A stretch of DNA of 64,000 nt from Parus major (Eukaryota > Chordata > Aves > Passeriformes > Paridae): the NCBI RefSeq assembly GCF_001522545.3, contig NC_031773.1:22074460-22138459 (forward strand), read 5' to 3'. The position numbers and the translations under genes were made by a program. The notes under the pieces were generated by a model. The model did no database searches, was not told where the DNA came from, and saw nothing but the letters and a program-made list of their open reading frames with translations. Of the stretch, positions 11,360-23,400 are shown piece by piece (position 1 is the first letter of the stretch; every line of letters starts with the position of its first letter).

Positions 11360-11544
11360 GTGGTACCACCAGTAGAACACTTTGGGATCCCCACCACCAA
11401 GAAGACAAGGGCCAGTAGGACCCTGCAGGGACTCACATGGGACGTCTTTCGTTTGATCTGTCCCCCCTCCTCCTCTGTCTCTTCCTCCCCCCACCTCCTA
11501 CCCCTTTCCTATTTCTGTCTCACTCTACCTCACATTTACTGTTA

Positions 11545-11550
11545 AATGAA
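11545..11550 (+). terminator. Decayed LTR polyadenylation signal
   Basis: AATGAA sits where the second copy of this LTR carries an intact AATAAA (50004-50009), within the shared 'cacatttactgttaaat' context. One substitution separates it from the canonical signal. Confidence 0.6.
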
Positions 11551-11659
11551 ATCTCTTCTACTGACTTCAGCATATGGTCTCATTTGCATCTTAATTCAGG
11601 CAAAGGTGTCTCTTAGCATGTGGAACCTAACATTGTTTCTGTGTATCAAAACATTATTT

Positions 11660-11677
11660 TAATGTCAGAAGTGGGAT
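11660..11677 (+). other. Retroviral primer-binding-site remnant (tRNA-Leu-like)
   Basis: The 15 bases TGTCAGAAGTGGGAT follow the LTR end (TCAAAACA, 11653) at a short distance. They correspond to the primer-binding sequence complementary to the 3' end of tRNA-Leu, which characterises ERV-L elements; the first TGG of the site appears mutated. No gag-like reading frame can be followed after it. Confidence 0.6.
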
Positions 11678-13319
11678 AAAAACAAGCTGGAGCTTCATAT
11701 TTCAGTCCTCATCAGTGTACAAGGTAAGGTTCAGCTGAGTCTCAGTTTACATGAATGTAAATCAGCCCCATGTAAACCATGGGGACAATTAACATGTAAG
11801 TTCTTTGATGAAGGGATCATCAAAGAGAGATACCACTTTCATCATGTAATGTCATCCTCAAGATTAAAGATAAACTGTAACAGATTATGGAAGCCACAGG
11901 TAGAGAAATTTACCCAGTAATGCTCACTGCCATTTTCTGAGTCTATTCTTTGAGTTCCAGTACAAATAATTCTTTACTCTGGATGAAAAATATAAAAGCC
12001 AACACTGTATTTTACAACTTTTTCAGTACAACTTTTGGAAAAAGCAAGATTAGCCATACTTTTCCTGCAATTTCTCCCTTCCTCCAGTCCACCTTCCCCA
12101 CCCCAGTGTCCAGGTAAAAAATTTAATGTAATGTCTTCCACTGGAATTTTTGTTAGTTGCCATTCTCATGGAGCCCTGTGTGAAAACTTCACCCATGTGC
12201 TGCTACTAAATAGAATCTAATTATCAGATCTTGTCTTCCTGTCAGTGGCAGCAGCAGCAACATCTTCCAGCTTGGTTTGCTGCTGTTCATACACAAAGCA
12301 TCCAAAATACAGAGAAGGTGAAAAGACAGAGGGAACAAAGCAGCAGCATTTTTTTCAGTGGTGAATGCAAAGGCAAAGGGGAGAAAAGGAAAAAAAAAAA
12401 CCCTGCAGTTAGAATTGATGTTAAGTGATACTTCTGTTTATCTGTACCCTGTATCTTCCAGCCCCTCAAATCCTGATGCCACTCATCAGCTGGCAAAGTA
12501 AATGGTTTACTAATAAACTAGACTAATTAGCTTGCTTAACTTGTTGAAAGTAATCTTATATCGAGTTGTCCTGTAAACAGTCAGCAGAATCATTTGTCAT
12601 TCAATAGCCACATACAAAAAGGAAAGGAAGATAAAACAGAAGAAGATTTGATCTACTCAGAATAGAAAAAGGTGTAGCTTTACAGAGGTCTCTGAACACA
12701 AACTTGCTTACAGCTAACAAGGCTGAGCTGAGCTACTCTGCTCTTGTTAAAGGAAAAAAAAAAGTAAACTGTTATATTTCTGAGTCAGGAGTATTCAGAG
12801 ATCATTTGCCATTTCAGACCTCTTCTGAATTGTACTGATCTTTTCCCTTGAAATTCAAAATATTATCATAAAATCTTCCTTCTGAAAACAGCATTGCAAC
12901 ATAGAAATTTGACATATCCTTGGTGAATCAAAAACTCAGATGAATTCATTAATCAGCTGAGTGCATTCCCTGTACTATTTTGTTATTTAAACCAACAATA
13001 CTGGGAAAAAAAAACAAACCCAACAACTTGTATTTTAAATAATTAAAACAATGACTTAATATTATTATCCCTTATGATGATGATCCCATATCTCCCATAT
13101 GAGATTGCTAAATTCTAAGATGTCATCAACAAATGCAAAAAAGTATGTTCTTCATACCAGAAAGAGCTTCCTGGTGCCCATTCTGTTGTCTCAGATTTAA
13201 TTCTAGAAGTAAGATATTCCTTTAATTAACTATCCCAACTGAGAATTTGTTCTGCTTCAAAAACATTTCTGAACCCATAAAAATGCAGATGATTTTTGTT
13301 GATTCTTCTTTTATTGCAG
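11678..13319. other. AT-rich non-coding sequence
   Basis: Some of the first bases may be leftover ERV leader, but nothing retroviral can be traced beyond about 11680. A small 9-bp-arm inverted repeat occurs at 11803-11825 (CTTTGATGA / TCATCAAAG). Nothing else was recognised. Confidence 0.5.
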
Positions 13320-13560
13320 CCCAACAGATCTCAGCTGAGGCTTCTGTATGGAGCAGTCCTGACTAGACCAAAATTAAGAGAGGGACAAGGTGGCAACAGC
13401 CCAGTGTTGCTATAGCTTACGTACGTGCAACTGCCTCCAATCCCCAATCGCCCCAGCCTTCAACCTCTCTTAAAGCCACAGGAGATCCAACAGCCTACGC
13501 TGCTGTTGGCGTCTTCTGGCTTTTGTCTGAGGCAATTTTCAGTTTGTTGTTGGCCATTAA
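13320..13560 (+). other. CpG cluster behind a splice-acceptor-like site
   Basis: A pyrimidine-rich run ending in TTTTATTGCAG (13319) is followed by 31 open codons and a TAG at 13413-13415. After it comes a GC-richer patch containing several CpGs (13420-13512), in a window where CpG is rare. The patch includes ACGTACGTG, two CCAAT pentamers close together (near 13437 and 13444) and an inverted repeat CCAACAGC...GCTGTTGG (13487-13509, 7-base loop). It matches no transposon I recognise. It could be a terminal exon of an unseen transcript, a regulatory element or an unrecognised repeat. Confidence 0.2.
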
Positions 13561-16500
13561 CATCTGTCTAACCTTTAAAGAGAGACTAACCTTTAAGTTA
13601 TTGAGCAGCTGAAAGATGCAGTACTTACTTTTTCTAAATTTTCAGCAGATCTGAAATAGATGCCATGTCACAACTGATATCACAAATGATGATGACACTT
13701 CTCCAGGGCATTCACAAATAGTATATTCAAAGTTCATGTTGTTTAATGGAACAATTAATGCAATCATTTTGACTCATATATCTTCGCTTGTAAATCATGA
13801 AGTCATTAACCTTAGAAAAGCCAACCTGTTGTTATTCATCATGCTTGTCTGAAGGGCTTGATACTGCAATAGCACAATACTTCACAGAATGAAATGTTTG
13901 AATGTCCCAGTGAAACCTGATAAATACAACCTTTTAATGCACTGTGAGCATTTTGTAAAGAACAAAGGCAAGGCAGAAAGATATAAAAAATAAAATAGGG
14001 AAAGAAACTCCGAAATAATGTTAAATAAAAAAATGGGAGGTGCTGATTGTGAACTTGGTCCCTGCATTACAACAAAAACCACGGATGTAAAGGGCAGGGA
14101 ATGTAGGTAAAAAAAAAATCTTGGAACAAAACAAATAGTTAAATCAAATAGCTAGGAAGTACAGAAATATGTGTAAGTATTCTCTTGTCACTGAGTAAAA
14201 CAGGCCTGAAGACAAATATGATTCGGTAGCCAGAGTATACAGTGTTTCCCATGGAATGATCTCCTATTAGAGTAAAAAGTGTAAATTTTGGCCAGAAAAT
14301 TTTCATCATAAGAACTAAGTATCTTAATTATAATGTAGATTTTACCTTAGCTCTTATTGGGTAAAACTCCTCTTTATTGTAAATGCCTAATCACAGTGCA
14401 TCTTTTTTATTTTGGTTGTTTTGTTAATGATGAATTAATTCTTACTGTATTTTGTCTGCCAATAGTTAGTGATTTATATATTCAAAAATGACTAAATAAT
14501 TTCCAAATAAAATAATTAGAAGCATAACAGCACATAAGAAATTAGAAGTTTTTTCAGTAAGTGTATGGATAAAAAAAACAACTTGAATCCTGTAAACAAT
14601 TTAGGGCCTCCTTAACAACAGAGAGAATAACAAGAATTAATAACATAGAGAATAACAATAAACAAGAATAATTTCATAATTAAATGATCATAATAAGGTT
14701 AAAAAAAAAAAACTTTCAAAGGAAATGAGCAGACTAGTACAGGAATAATTGTCTATTACATATAAAAATGTCAAAGGTGGAAGTGACTGTACTCCACACT
14801 GGTCTGAGGGGAAACAAAGTTCTGAAAGTGAAAGAAAAATGCCTTAATCGTATGTTTTATTTCCCCTAATCATCAATGGTTAGCATTACTTTTGTTAATG
14901 CTCATAAATCTGTACTGGTTAAACACTAAGCTGAAACAAAATCTTGAATAGCAAGTTCTAGAGGACACAGAAAACTATTTAAATTTACTGGCCCAGATCA
15001 GCAACTGGCATGTATCACTGAAGTTCTGCTTAAATCAATACAGCTTAGGTGTCTGACTCAGATTTCCAGAGGGAAATGATCATATATCTATGAATATCAG
15101 CCTGACATTGTCTCCTGATTTATAAGAAAGGTCTATAATTGAGCACACTCCCAATTTGGATATTTTAAACTTTCTGAGATACTGGCTCAAGTTAAAAGTA
15201 CATCTGTTACTATCTATAATAGACACTTGGCAAACTTATCTCAACAAAAATAGCAGATTTAATATTTCATGGGAAATTATGGGTTGCAGCAGTTCAAGGC
15301 AGGATAACCCCCATAGTATTCAATCCCATAGTAGAAGAGAATAATTTGTTCAAAACTATTTTGTGAGTTTCATTACAGTTAATTATGTGCAGTGAAAATA
15401 AAGCAAACACCTTTCTTTAAAATCATATTTTTCACAATATTTGGTGCTATACCAGCACTAATTTTCCACACTAGTTTTGATTTCATTTGTCCATGTGTCT
15501 TAGTCAAATAATGTGTGAAAAATAATGTTATAATATAGAGAGTATAACCATCACCCATAGTCATCCAAATGGACTGGATTTTTGTCTCTTATCACCAACA
15601 GATTAATAGAATTCACAAAATATATGGGGAGTGTGATGTGTAAATTAAATCAGCATTGCAAACATAGGTCCTTTTCTTGGCAGTTCCCAAATTTTTCATT
15701 GACACCCTTGGTCAAAGTACTGCCTTTGCATCGGAAGGCCCAGTGAGAATATGAAAGACCCTTGGTTAAAACCATAGGATTTTTTTGTTGTATTAGCTGT
15801 ACCACAAGGTTCTGCTTTGGTAATGTAGTTTAGCATTATGCAAATTATAAATAAATAGTTTCATAAAAAAATACCTTCCCCAGTGTGCTTCAATGATTTC
15901 CCTAAACTTCAACCAGAGTCTCAGAGAGCTTTCTCCAGCCCAGCACTGGCTTGGTAACAATATAGTAATGATTGTGCACTTGGAAAAGTTATGTTATTCT
16001 TGCAAGTGACTTTCTTCATTTTCAAACCCCTGTGAAATGAGGTTAGATGCATAATGCAGACCTACTCTGTCCAATGGAGTAGGATGAAAAAGAAGTATTG
16101 ATTTGGCATACTGCAGTGCCGTGCATGCAGTCCACCTCAGTCTGGAAAATATCTGGATTTCCTTAAAGCAAAACTGCCTGCATTGTTAACACAAATATTT
16201 TGTTTCTGACCAGTTTAATGTGTAGTACCAACACTGGTAGGTGCACACATCTGAAAACCTGGAAATACAGCCTCTGTCTGTTTATTAGGGCACCAGTCCT
16301 GGTCAGGGCAGGATGAGAGGCTGTAAGTCAGAGACATTCTGGGCTGGTAAGAGACCATCAGAATGCCAACAACACTGGAGCCAAGAGCTGACTAAGTGCT
16401 GCAGGTCTTCCTGGACGAGAAAAATGGAACTGGAAGTCTCCATTTCCTGTAAAAGTTTAAGATCTTCCAAAGAGTTTGCAATTTGACAAATGAAGTATTT

Positions 16501-18009
16501 CAATGAATATGTTTCCAAACTTTGTCAAAACTTAGAATCCCAGAAATATAAAACAAAAACAGATGTTAATTCTTAAATAAAATGTCTTGGTCTGGAAATT
16601 CATGATTTTGGACATAAATTACTGTACTTTGGCTGTTAAAATACACAAAATGTTAGCACTGATAAATACATGCCCAAAATAAAAGGCAAGTAAATTATAA
16701 AGAGCTATAAAATTCAATGTGTAAAGGTGTTAAAATGGAAAGAGAAAATCAGAAGTTAAAGAACAAATATTCATAGTTTATAAAAATAATAAACGTATAT
16801 CATGAAACATCAATTTCACCTCATTTTCTACAATTTCTTGTGCTTATGGTGGCAATAAATACTATTTGTATTCTAATTATTATAGTGCCTCAGAGATAAA
16901 ATTTCATAACAGCATGGGTGATATTTAGATATGAATTTGTTATTTATTTTAACGGCAATGACTTTGATCTTTCTTCTTGTTCACGGCTTGGAAATTTTAC
17001 TTCTTAACAATTACTGTGTAGTATTCATCATTTCCTTTTATTTTACTCATATTATAATATATTTGGTCTTTTAGGATTGCAAGATACTTCTACTGGAATG
17101 TGCACCGTGGGTATATACAATTATTTATGCATTCTTTTCACTGTGCAACTGTCATTAGTAAATTCCTAATTCTAAAATTGCTTGCAGCTTCGATTTTCAG
17201 ATTGTTTTCTCAATGTCATTAGAATTAGCATAAAAATAACAAATAATCCATTTAGTACAGTTAAAATGGCATACAACAATGTAAAGAGAATGATCAAATA
17301 TAAATTCTACACTATATTGTAGGATAATGTATAAAATTATATCAAAATGTGGAAAGTCTTTCAAAGGCAACTCACAGCAATGACATACTCAGAATCTGAT
17401 GAAATTCCACTGCAGCAAAAGCCCATTTATATTTTTGAGTAAGTTTCACCTTTGTGAATGTCACAGAGAACCTAAATCTCCTCTTTTTTTCATGTTTATG
17501 AATGTGTTAACTTCACAAGCAGTTCTACTGATTTCCTACTTCCCTTGAGAAATTCTCTCCAAAAGTGCCTCATTCTTCCCATATTCAGCTGTATCCTTCT
17601 AAATATCTCCATATCATCTCCTATTTGCTACCCAGCTGCTCAAATTTTGGAAATCCTGCCAACTTCATAATATGCCTTGTTTCTTAGGACAAGTCCTGCA
17701 TTTTTCTTTTGCTTCTCTTTCCATACATCTGCATTCATTTGCTCTTCTATGTCCTTTGGACTGCTTATACTGAAAATAGTAAATTCTAATAGGTATTTTA
17801 CATTCTGGCTACCTTGTTTTGCCCTATAAAATCTATGGATGTTCATGTCTGATGATGGCAGTCTCTGACTTACATATCAGTGTTTAGAGAGTATGATGAT
17901 CATTTTCTGTATGGTAGGACTTTACATACTTGAAGAAATTATGTGGATTTAGTGGATAGCTCAAGAAATTTCTGAGTGCTTGAAAATACTGACATTAAAA
18001 ACCAGAATA
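13561..18009. other. AT-rich non-coding sequence, nothing recognised
   Basis: About 4.4 kb with only short A-runs (such as near 14700). No transposon or exon was supported. A slightly GC-richer patch at 16260-16450 could not be assigned. Confidence 0.55.
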
Positions 18010-18082
18010 GAATATATAATGTATATATATTATAATATATATTATATATTATTTATATTATTATATATATAATAACATATAT
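18010..18082. repeat. (AT)n / (ATT)n low-complexity tract
   Basis: More than 70 bases consisting almost only of A and T in alternating TATA/ATTAT units, so the tract is largely self-complementary. It lies about 140 bases before the CR1 element. Confidence 0.9.
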
Positions 18083-18221
18083 CATTACAATAATTAAAAT
18101 ATAGTAAGTTTAACAAATAAATTGATCACAGCAATTGTTAACAAATTTGTTGATCAATAGTATATTTTCTTCTATGCTAAACATATAACCCCACTAAGAC
18201 ATATGTGTGAAAAAAAAAAAT

Positions 18222-18935
18222 AAAAGGGCCAAAGCCCAACTAAAATTTAATGTGCCTGCTGCATTTAAAGAAAATAAAAATGTTTATATAAATACTTTAG
18301 TAATAAAAGGAGGATTGGGGATAATCTTCATAATTTATTGGATGCAGAGGAAAACATAGTCACACGGAATGAAGAAACAGCAGAGGTACTTAGTGACTTT
18401 GCCTCAGTTTTTAATAACCAGAATATTTGTTCTGAGGGTACCCATCCCCTGAACTGGGAGACAGGGTCAGGGAGCAGAATTATCCTATAACCTAAGGGGA
18501 AATGGTCAGCACCCTGCCACACTCTTTACATGCATCTCAGGTCAGATGGGATTCACCTAAGGGCACTGAGAGAGGGGCTGGAAGAGGTCACTGAGACTCT
18601 TTCATTTGCTAGAGGACATAAGGGTGGGAAGGAGGATCTGGGGAGCTGCAGGACTTTCAGCCTGAACCACAGGACCAGGGAAGATCATGGAACAGATTGA
18701 GTGCCATGATGCAGCACATGCAGAGCAACCAGGGAATCAGGGCCAGGCAGCATGATTTTGGGAAGGGCAAATCCTGTTTTACTGACCTGATCACATTCTA
18801 TGATAAGGTGACCTGAGTAGTGAGTGAGGGAAAAAGCTGTGGATGTTGCCTACCTGGACCTTAGAAAAGATTTTGGAACTGGCTCCTAAGCATTCTCCTG
18901 GAGAAACTGGCTGCTCATGGCTTGGATGGGCATGT
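18222..18935 (+). mobile_element. CR1 retrotransposon, 5' part (reverse-transcriptase region)
   Basis: This is the left half of a long, decayed CR1. It begins with a 'ttattggatgcagagg' segment and continues with 'gggaaggaggatctggggagctgcagg' (the PGNYRP-type reverse-transcriptase motif, mutated) and 'gctgtggatgttgcctacctggacctt' (the AVDVVYLD-type motif before the second catalytic block). It then reads 'cattctcctggagaaactggctgctcatggcttgg', where a foreign element interrupts it. It resumes at 19399. Frameshifts and stops are present, and internal segments are missing relative to a full copy. The 5' end is truncated, as is usual for CR1. Confidence 0.85.
18931..18935. repeat. Target-site duplication, left copy (CATGT)
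   Basis: CATGT occurs directly before the inserted element and again at 19399-19403 directly after it, inside CR1 sequence. Confidence 0.75.
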
Positions 18936-19398
18936 TGAGGAATACATTTAGTGCAGGTAGGTCAGTTTGCAAGCTACAGTGTGAGCTGAAAGCTGAGCTT
19001 AGGAAGGCAGGAGCCTGAGCCCAAGATCCAGCTCCAGGCTGCGAATTGTCAGCCCTTTTGTGCAAAGGGCAGGTGGCAGGAGCCAGGACTCCAGACTCTC
19101 TGTGCTTTGATTGAACGAGTACAAAAGCCATGGAGTTCCTTTGTTTGTGGTGCCTCCAAGAAGCACCCAGCTCAAGCTGTTATTTTGTTATTCAGTTATT
19201 GCATTAAGATTTAATTATTTTAAGGAAAGAGATGTCTAGGACTCTGCTATGGGAACCCTGGGCTCAAGCCAGGAAGAAAATCTGGTCTGTCTGTGTGAGA
19301 TGTAGCTGTGAATGGGGTATGTAGCAGCAAACAGGCCTCAGTCCCAGCTCAAGTGTGACTACCAGAGTGAATGGTCAGACAGGGAAATTTCCTTAACA
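18936..19398. mobile_element. Probable solo LTR inserted in CR1
   Basis: This 463-bp segment interrupts CR1 between 'catggcttggatgggc' and 'ttcactgagtgaaaatctgg'. It begins TGAGG, ends TTAACA (TG...CA termini) and is flanked by the direct repeat CATGT. These are the marks of an integrated LTR with a 5-bp duplication. It has no internal retroviral sequence and its interior differs from the other LTRs in the window, so it is another family. Orientation is not clear. The minus-strand open frame at 18886-19131 crosses the junction and is incidental. Confidence 0.65.
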
Positions 19399-19403
19399 CA
19401 TGT
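19399..19403. repeat. Target-site duplication, right copy (CATGT)
   Basis: Exact match to 18931-18935; CR1 sequence resumes immediately after it. Confidence 0.75.
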
Positions 19404-20476
19404 AGTTCACTGAGTGAAAATCTGGCTGAGTGGCCAGGTCCAGAGATTTGTTGTGCATGGAGTTCCATTCAGCTGGCAGGCAGCCGTGTGAGGCGTTCCT
19501 CAGGGATAAGTATTGCATCCAGTTCCATTTAATATCTTTACCAATGATCTGTATGAGTGTGCTTTCAGTAACAAGCTGGGAGGGAGCATTATCTGCTGGA
19601 GAGCAGGAAGGCTGTGCAGAGGGATCTGGACAGATGGATCAAAGGACCAAGAATGAGGTATGAGGCTCCATGACTTTCAACAAGGCCAAGTCCCAGGTGC
19701 TGCACTTCAGTCTCAACATTTCCAGGCAGTGATACAGGCTGGGAGCAGAGAGACTGGAAAACTGCCCAGCACAAAAAAGACCTGAGGATACTGTTTGACA
19801 GTGGCTGAATATGAGCCAGAGTGTGCCCAGGTGGCCAAGAAGGCCAATAGCATCCTGGCTCGGATCAGAAATTGTGTGGCCAGCAGGACCACATAAATGA
19901 TCATCCCTCTGTATTCAGCACTGGAGAGGCCAAACTTCAGATTCTGTTTCCAGTTTTGGCCCCTTAATGCAAGAACAAATTTCAGGTGCTGGAACACATC
20001 CAGAGAAGGGCAATGAAGCTGGTGAAGGATCTGGAGCACAAGTCTGATGAGGAGCAGTTGAGGAAGCTGGGGTTATTCAGCCTGGAGAAAAGGAGGGTCA
20101 GGAGGAACCTCACTGCTCTCTACAATTAAATGAAAGGAGGCTGTAGCCAGGTGGTTGTTGGTCTCTTCTCCCAGATGAGAGGCAATAGTAGTGGAAAAAA
20201 TGACCTCAAGTTGCACTGGGGGATATTCAGATAGGAGAAATATTTCTTTACTGAAAGTGTTATCAAACATTTGAAGAGGCTGCCCAGGGAAGTGGTTGGG
20301 TCATCGTCCTGAGAGGTAAGTGTCATGTATTAAAAGATATAAAAGATATTTAAAAGATTCAAAAGATACCACATCTAGGGGCATAGTTTAGTGGTGGGCT
20401 TGGCCATCGTATATTTATTGTTGGATTTGATGATTTTAAGTATCTTTTCCAATCTAAGTGACTCTATGATTCCATC
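19404..20476 (+). mobile_element. CR1 retrotransposon, 3' part with intact-looking tail
   Basis: CR1 continues in order. 'agttccattcagctggcaggcag' is followed by 'tttaatatctttaccaatgatctg', then 'gagggatctggacagatggatc', then 'gctgaatatgagccagagtgtgcccaggtggccaagaaggcc'. The 3' region ends 'gatgattttaagtatcttttccaatctaagtgactctatgattcc', the diagnostic avian CR1 terminus. A short local expansion of 'aaaagat' units lies near 20331-20367. Stops and frameshifts make it non-coding. Confidence 0.88.
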
Positions 20477-23400
20477 TAGTTAAGAGACAGTCTGTGTTTA
20501 CTGCAAGATTTCAAAGAAAATACCAAAAGTCTAGATTAACAGGAAAAATGAGAGTCTAGATTTGTCTTAAGTTCAGAGTTGTTTTGTTTTTTTTTTTCTG
20601 TTTGCTGAAAGAATTATTTCATGGATCATTTATTTGAATATCAGCCTTTTTACAAGTTTTTATTTCCTAGACATTTGCACTTGCTTCAGAGATAGGCTAT
20701 ATTCATCATGATAGCTCTGAATGTGCAGAATGGGATATTAGTTTCTGTGGATGGTCTTCTGCCTTCTGTAAGGAAGAATAAATTATGTGTGAGGAAAAAA
20801 AAAAGTTATGACTTTATGTGAAACTCAGAATTAAGCAAAATGTTTTGTGAAGGATGTTTGAACACGGCTAAGAACCAGTTTTCCAAGTTAAATGGAACTT
20901 TCTTTTCTTAGACTTTACTACAGTGATTTAATAATACGATACTTTAATGAGCAGAAATGTTCTGAAGCACATAGAAATAGAATGAGTAGTGACAGTTAGC
21001 ATTCTTTTCAGTACATAAAGCCACTGTGGATATTAAGCCATTTTCTGGAGTAAAAAAACATAATCTTCAAAATATGTAAATTATTCTTTGCTGTGTGAAT
21101 TAGTGATCGGCTTACAAAAAAAGCTTGAAATTTTAATGGAATAAGCCTACATATAGAATTTTACGAGTTGAAAAAGGCTTAACCTTTACAATTTAATTTC
21201 CAAGAAACTGGGTAAAATTCTCCTTGGGATACAGAAAATAATTTTCAGAGACTCAGAATGAATTTTCAAGGCACTTTGCTATGCTGATTACATCAAGATT
21301 TTTTAACTCAAGAAATTCTAACAATTCAGAAAGTTCACTGACCCAACTATTCTATTTAAAATACACTTCACAAATATTGGAATACGACTCGTAAGAAAAT
21401 AGTATGAGTACCAGAAGTGGTACTTAAATGCATCTAATCTCTTTTTTGATGTTTAAAACTCATAACTGTCAGTGTTTGGCTAAGAAGCTCAGTTTCCATG
21501 AGTCTATTCACTGCAGTAAGGTGAGTCAATTTCTCTGGCAAAATCTATTCAAGGTGTCAAAATTCCAAGAGAGAGATCACAGGTTAAAGTCCCATGATAG
21601 TATGGGTGTTTAATTACTTCAAAGGAGCAAGGCCTGCTAATTACATGAGAGGAAAAGTTGGATGTATTCCTTCTTGATCAATATGCTCTGAGGTGAGTTT
21701 TGTTTAGGGTGTTATTCCAGAGCCTTACTGATGAAAGCCCGTTTATTTGCCACTATCCCACACAAATCTGAATCTTTTAGAGATCTCGGAAGAGTTCCCT
21801 AATGACAGAGCTGGGGTTACTATCTACAAACACAACAGTAACAGACAGACTGACTCAGGTTTTCCTGCAAAATTATAATTTGTTTGACTTGAAGAATATG
21901 TAGAATAGACTTTATATATAGTTATCAGTGTTGATATCAAAATCAATATAGAATTAGAGTTTCACAGACAGCTGATAGACCCTCCTTTTTCCTGTCTCAT
22001 GGAGAGACTGAACCACCAAATCCACAAAGCAGAGCCTTTACAGGACAAAGCTACACAGCTACATCTGATAGCCCCAAAACAAAGTAAAAGTGACATACTC
22101 TTCACCTGTCAGACTGATGCAGGAGTTTAAGCCTCTGAAACCATGCCAGCTAAAGGAACTAGATTCTTTAAAAAAAAAAAAAATCCTAGAATTTGCTCCT
22201 GTTCAAATGAGATGAGAAAACCTTGAAAGCAATAGAACCCCCAAAAATGTGACACTGTGACAAATTACCGGGTGCCAAACTCAAATAGTTTTTCCTGTAT
22301 TTATCATTACTCACTGCAATGAGCAACGACATAATCAGTCAGATAGACAAATAAACATTAAGAATAATTCAAATGGCCTTAGAGAAACTTTAAGAAAGAT
22401 ACTGTTTGATATTTTTGACAGCTTGCTCATTTCATATTCTAGAACACCTACAAGACCATAGTCATTTATATTAATTGACTCATTTCTATGGCATCTTTCT
22501 GAAGGCAATCATGTGATTCAAGGCTATGATTAAATCAAGTAGCAAGCAAAAACAGGTATTCATAACCAACACAAAATAAGTGGCCATTATATTATATTCT
22601 GAGCTGTTGCAGATCCCAGAGGACGCAGGCATGGAAATACCCTGACTACCCAAAGACTGAAAATTTACAGAAATTAGTAAAATGTCAGTGATTGAAATGT
22701 CTAGTCATTCAGATTTTGGGGCACCAGTGATTGCACATTTTACCCATCCACAACTGCAGTATGTCTAAATGTAAGTATAGGTCTGGATATGTGTGCTCAA
22801 AGCAGCCCACATCTTTCAAAAAATGTCAGCAGATTTATTCTGCTTTAAAAAAAATATCTCTGATGGTATTCTGAAGTATTTCTAACATGAGTGTAGCACA
22901 GAAATCTGTCTCATATTTAGACTATATAGTGACAGTTGTAAAGTCATCACTTGATAAGATTAACTACATTTTTTCAAATGCAAATGACATAATCTAAAAT
23001 CTTAGATATTATAATATTGACTTTGTGTCATTTACATGCCTGGCAGAGAATGAAAATTATAGATGTTTCAAGATTTGTACTTGTGAGTCCACAAGAAATG
23101 TTAACTCTAACATTGAAGTTAAATGTATCTCAACAGGGCTGATGAAGACCTAAAAAAATATGGTTTCTTTACTAATAAGATAAAAATTCTTATCACTCCA
23201 AAATCAAAGAAGCAGAATACAGAATTAAACTTAGTATACCATCTGCAAACCTAGCAACTTTGATGCTGAAAGGTGTTCTGAGAAGAGGCAGACGACACAG
23301 AATGCAATTCATGTAGCTTGAATGACAAATTCAAAACAGCTTAAGAAAATGAATAATGATAAAGAGCTGTGGGGATTTGAGGTTGTTTATCTCCAGGCAA

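Larger units (their letters stand above)
10958..11653 (+). mobile_element. ERV LTR, probably ERV-L type (copy A)
   Basis: The 3' half is well supported. It has a TATA box (TATAAAAG near 11352), a 'ccaccaccaagaa' segment at 11389, a polyadenylation-like signal (AATGAA, 11545-11550), and the ending 'gcatatggtctcatttgcatcttaattcaggcaaagg'. The same parts occur in the same order at 49088-50101, so these are two copies of one LTR. A primer-binding-site-like sequence follows at 11660, which argues for a 5' LTR with a truncated interior rather than a solo LTR. The 5' edge (TGTCTGTACC) is a guess; no target duplication was found. The 181-codon minus-strand frame here is incidental. Confidence 0.65.

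Noticed and set aside
10891..11436. 181-codon minus-strand frame as a gene
   Set aside because: It runs antisense through the U3 region of a recognisable LTR and has no retroviral or cellular protein character.
11803..11825. 9-bp-arm inverted repeat as a structured RNA element
   Set aside because: Arms this short are frequent by chance in AT-rich DNA; by contrast the 30-bp stem at 6824 is not.
18010..18082. AT-rich palindromic tract as a replication origin or matrix-attachment site
   Set aside because: Composition alone does not support this; it is an ordinary simple repeat.
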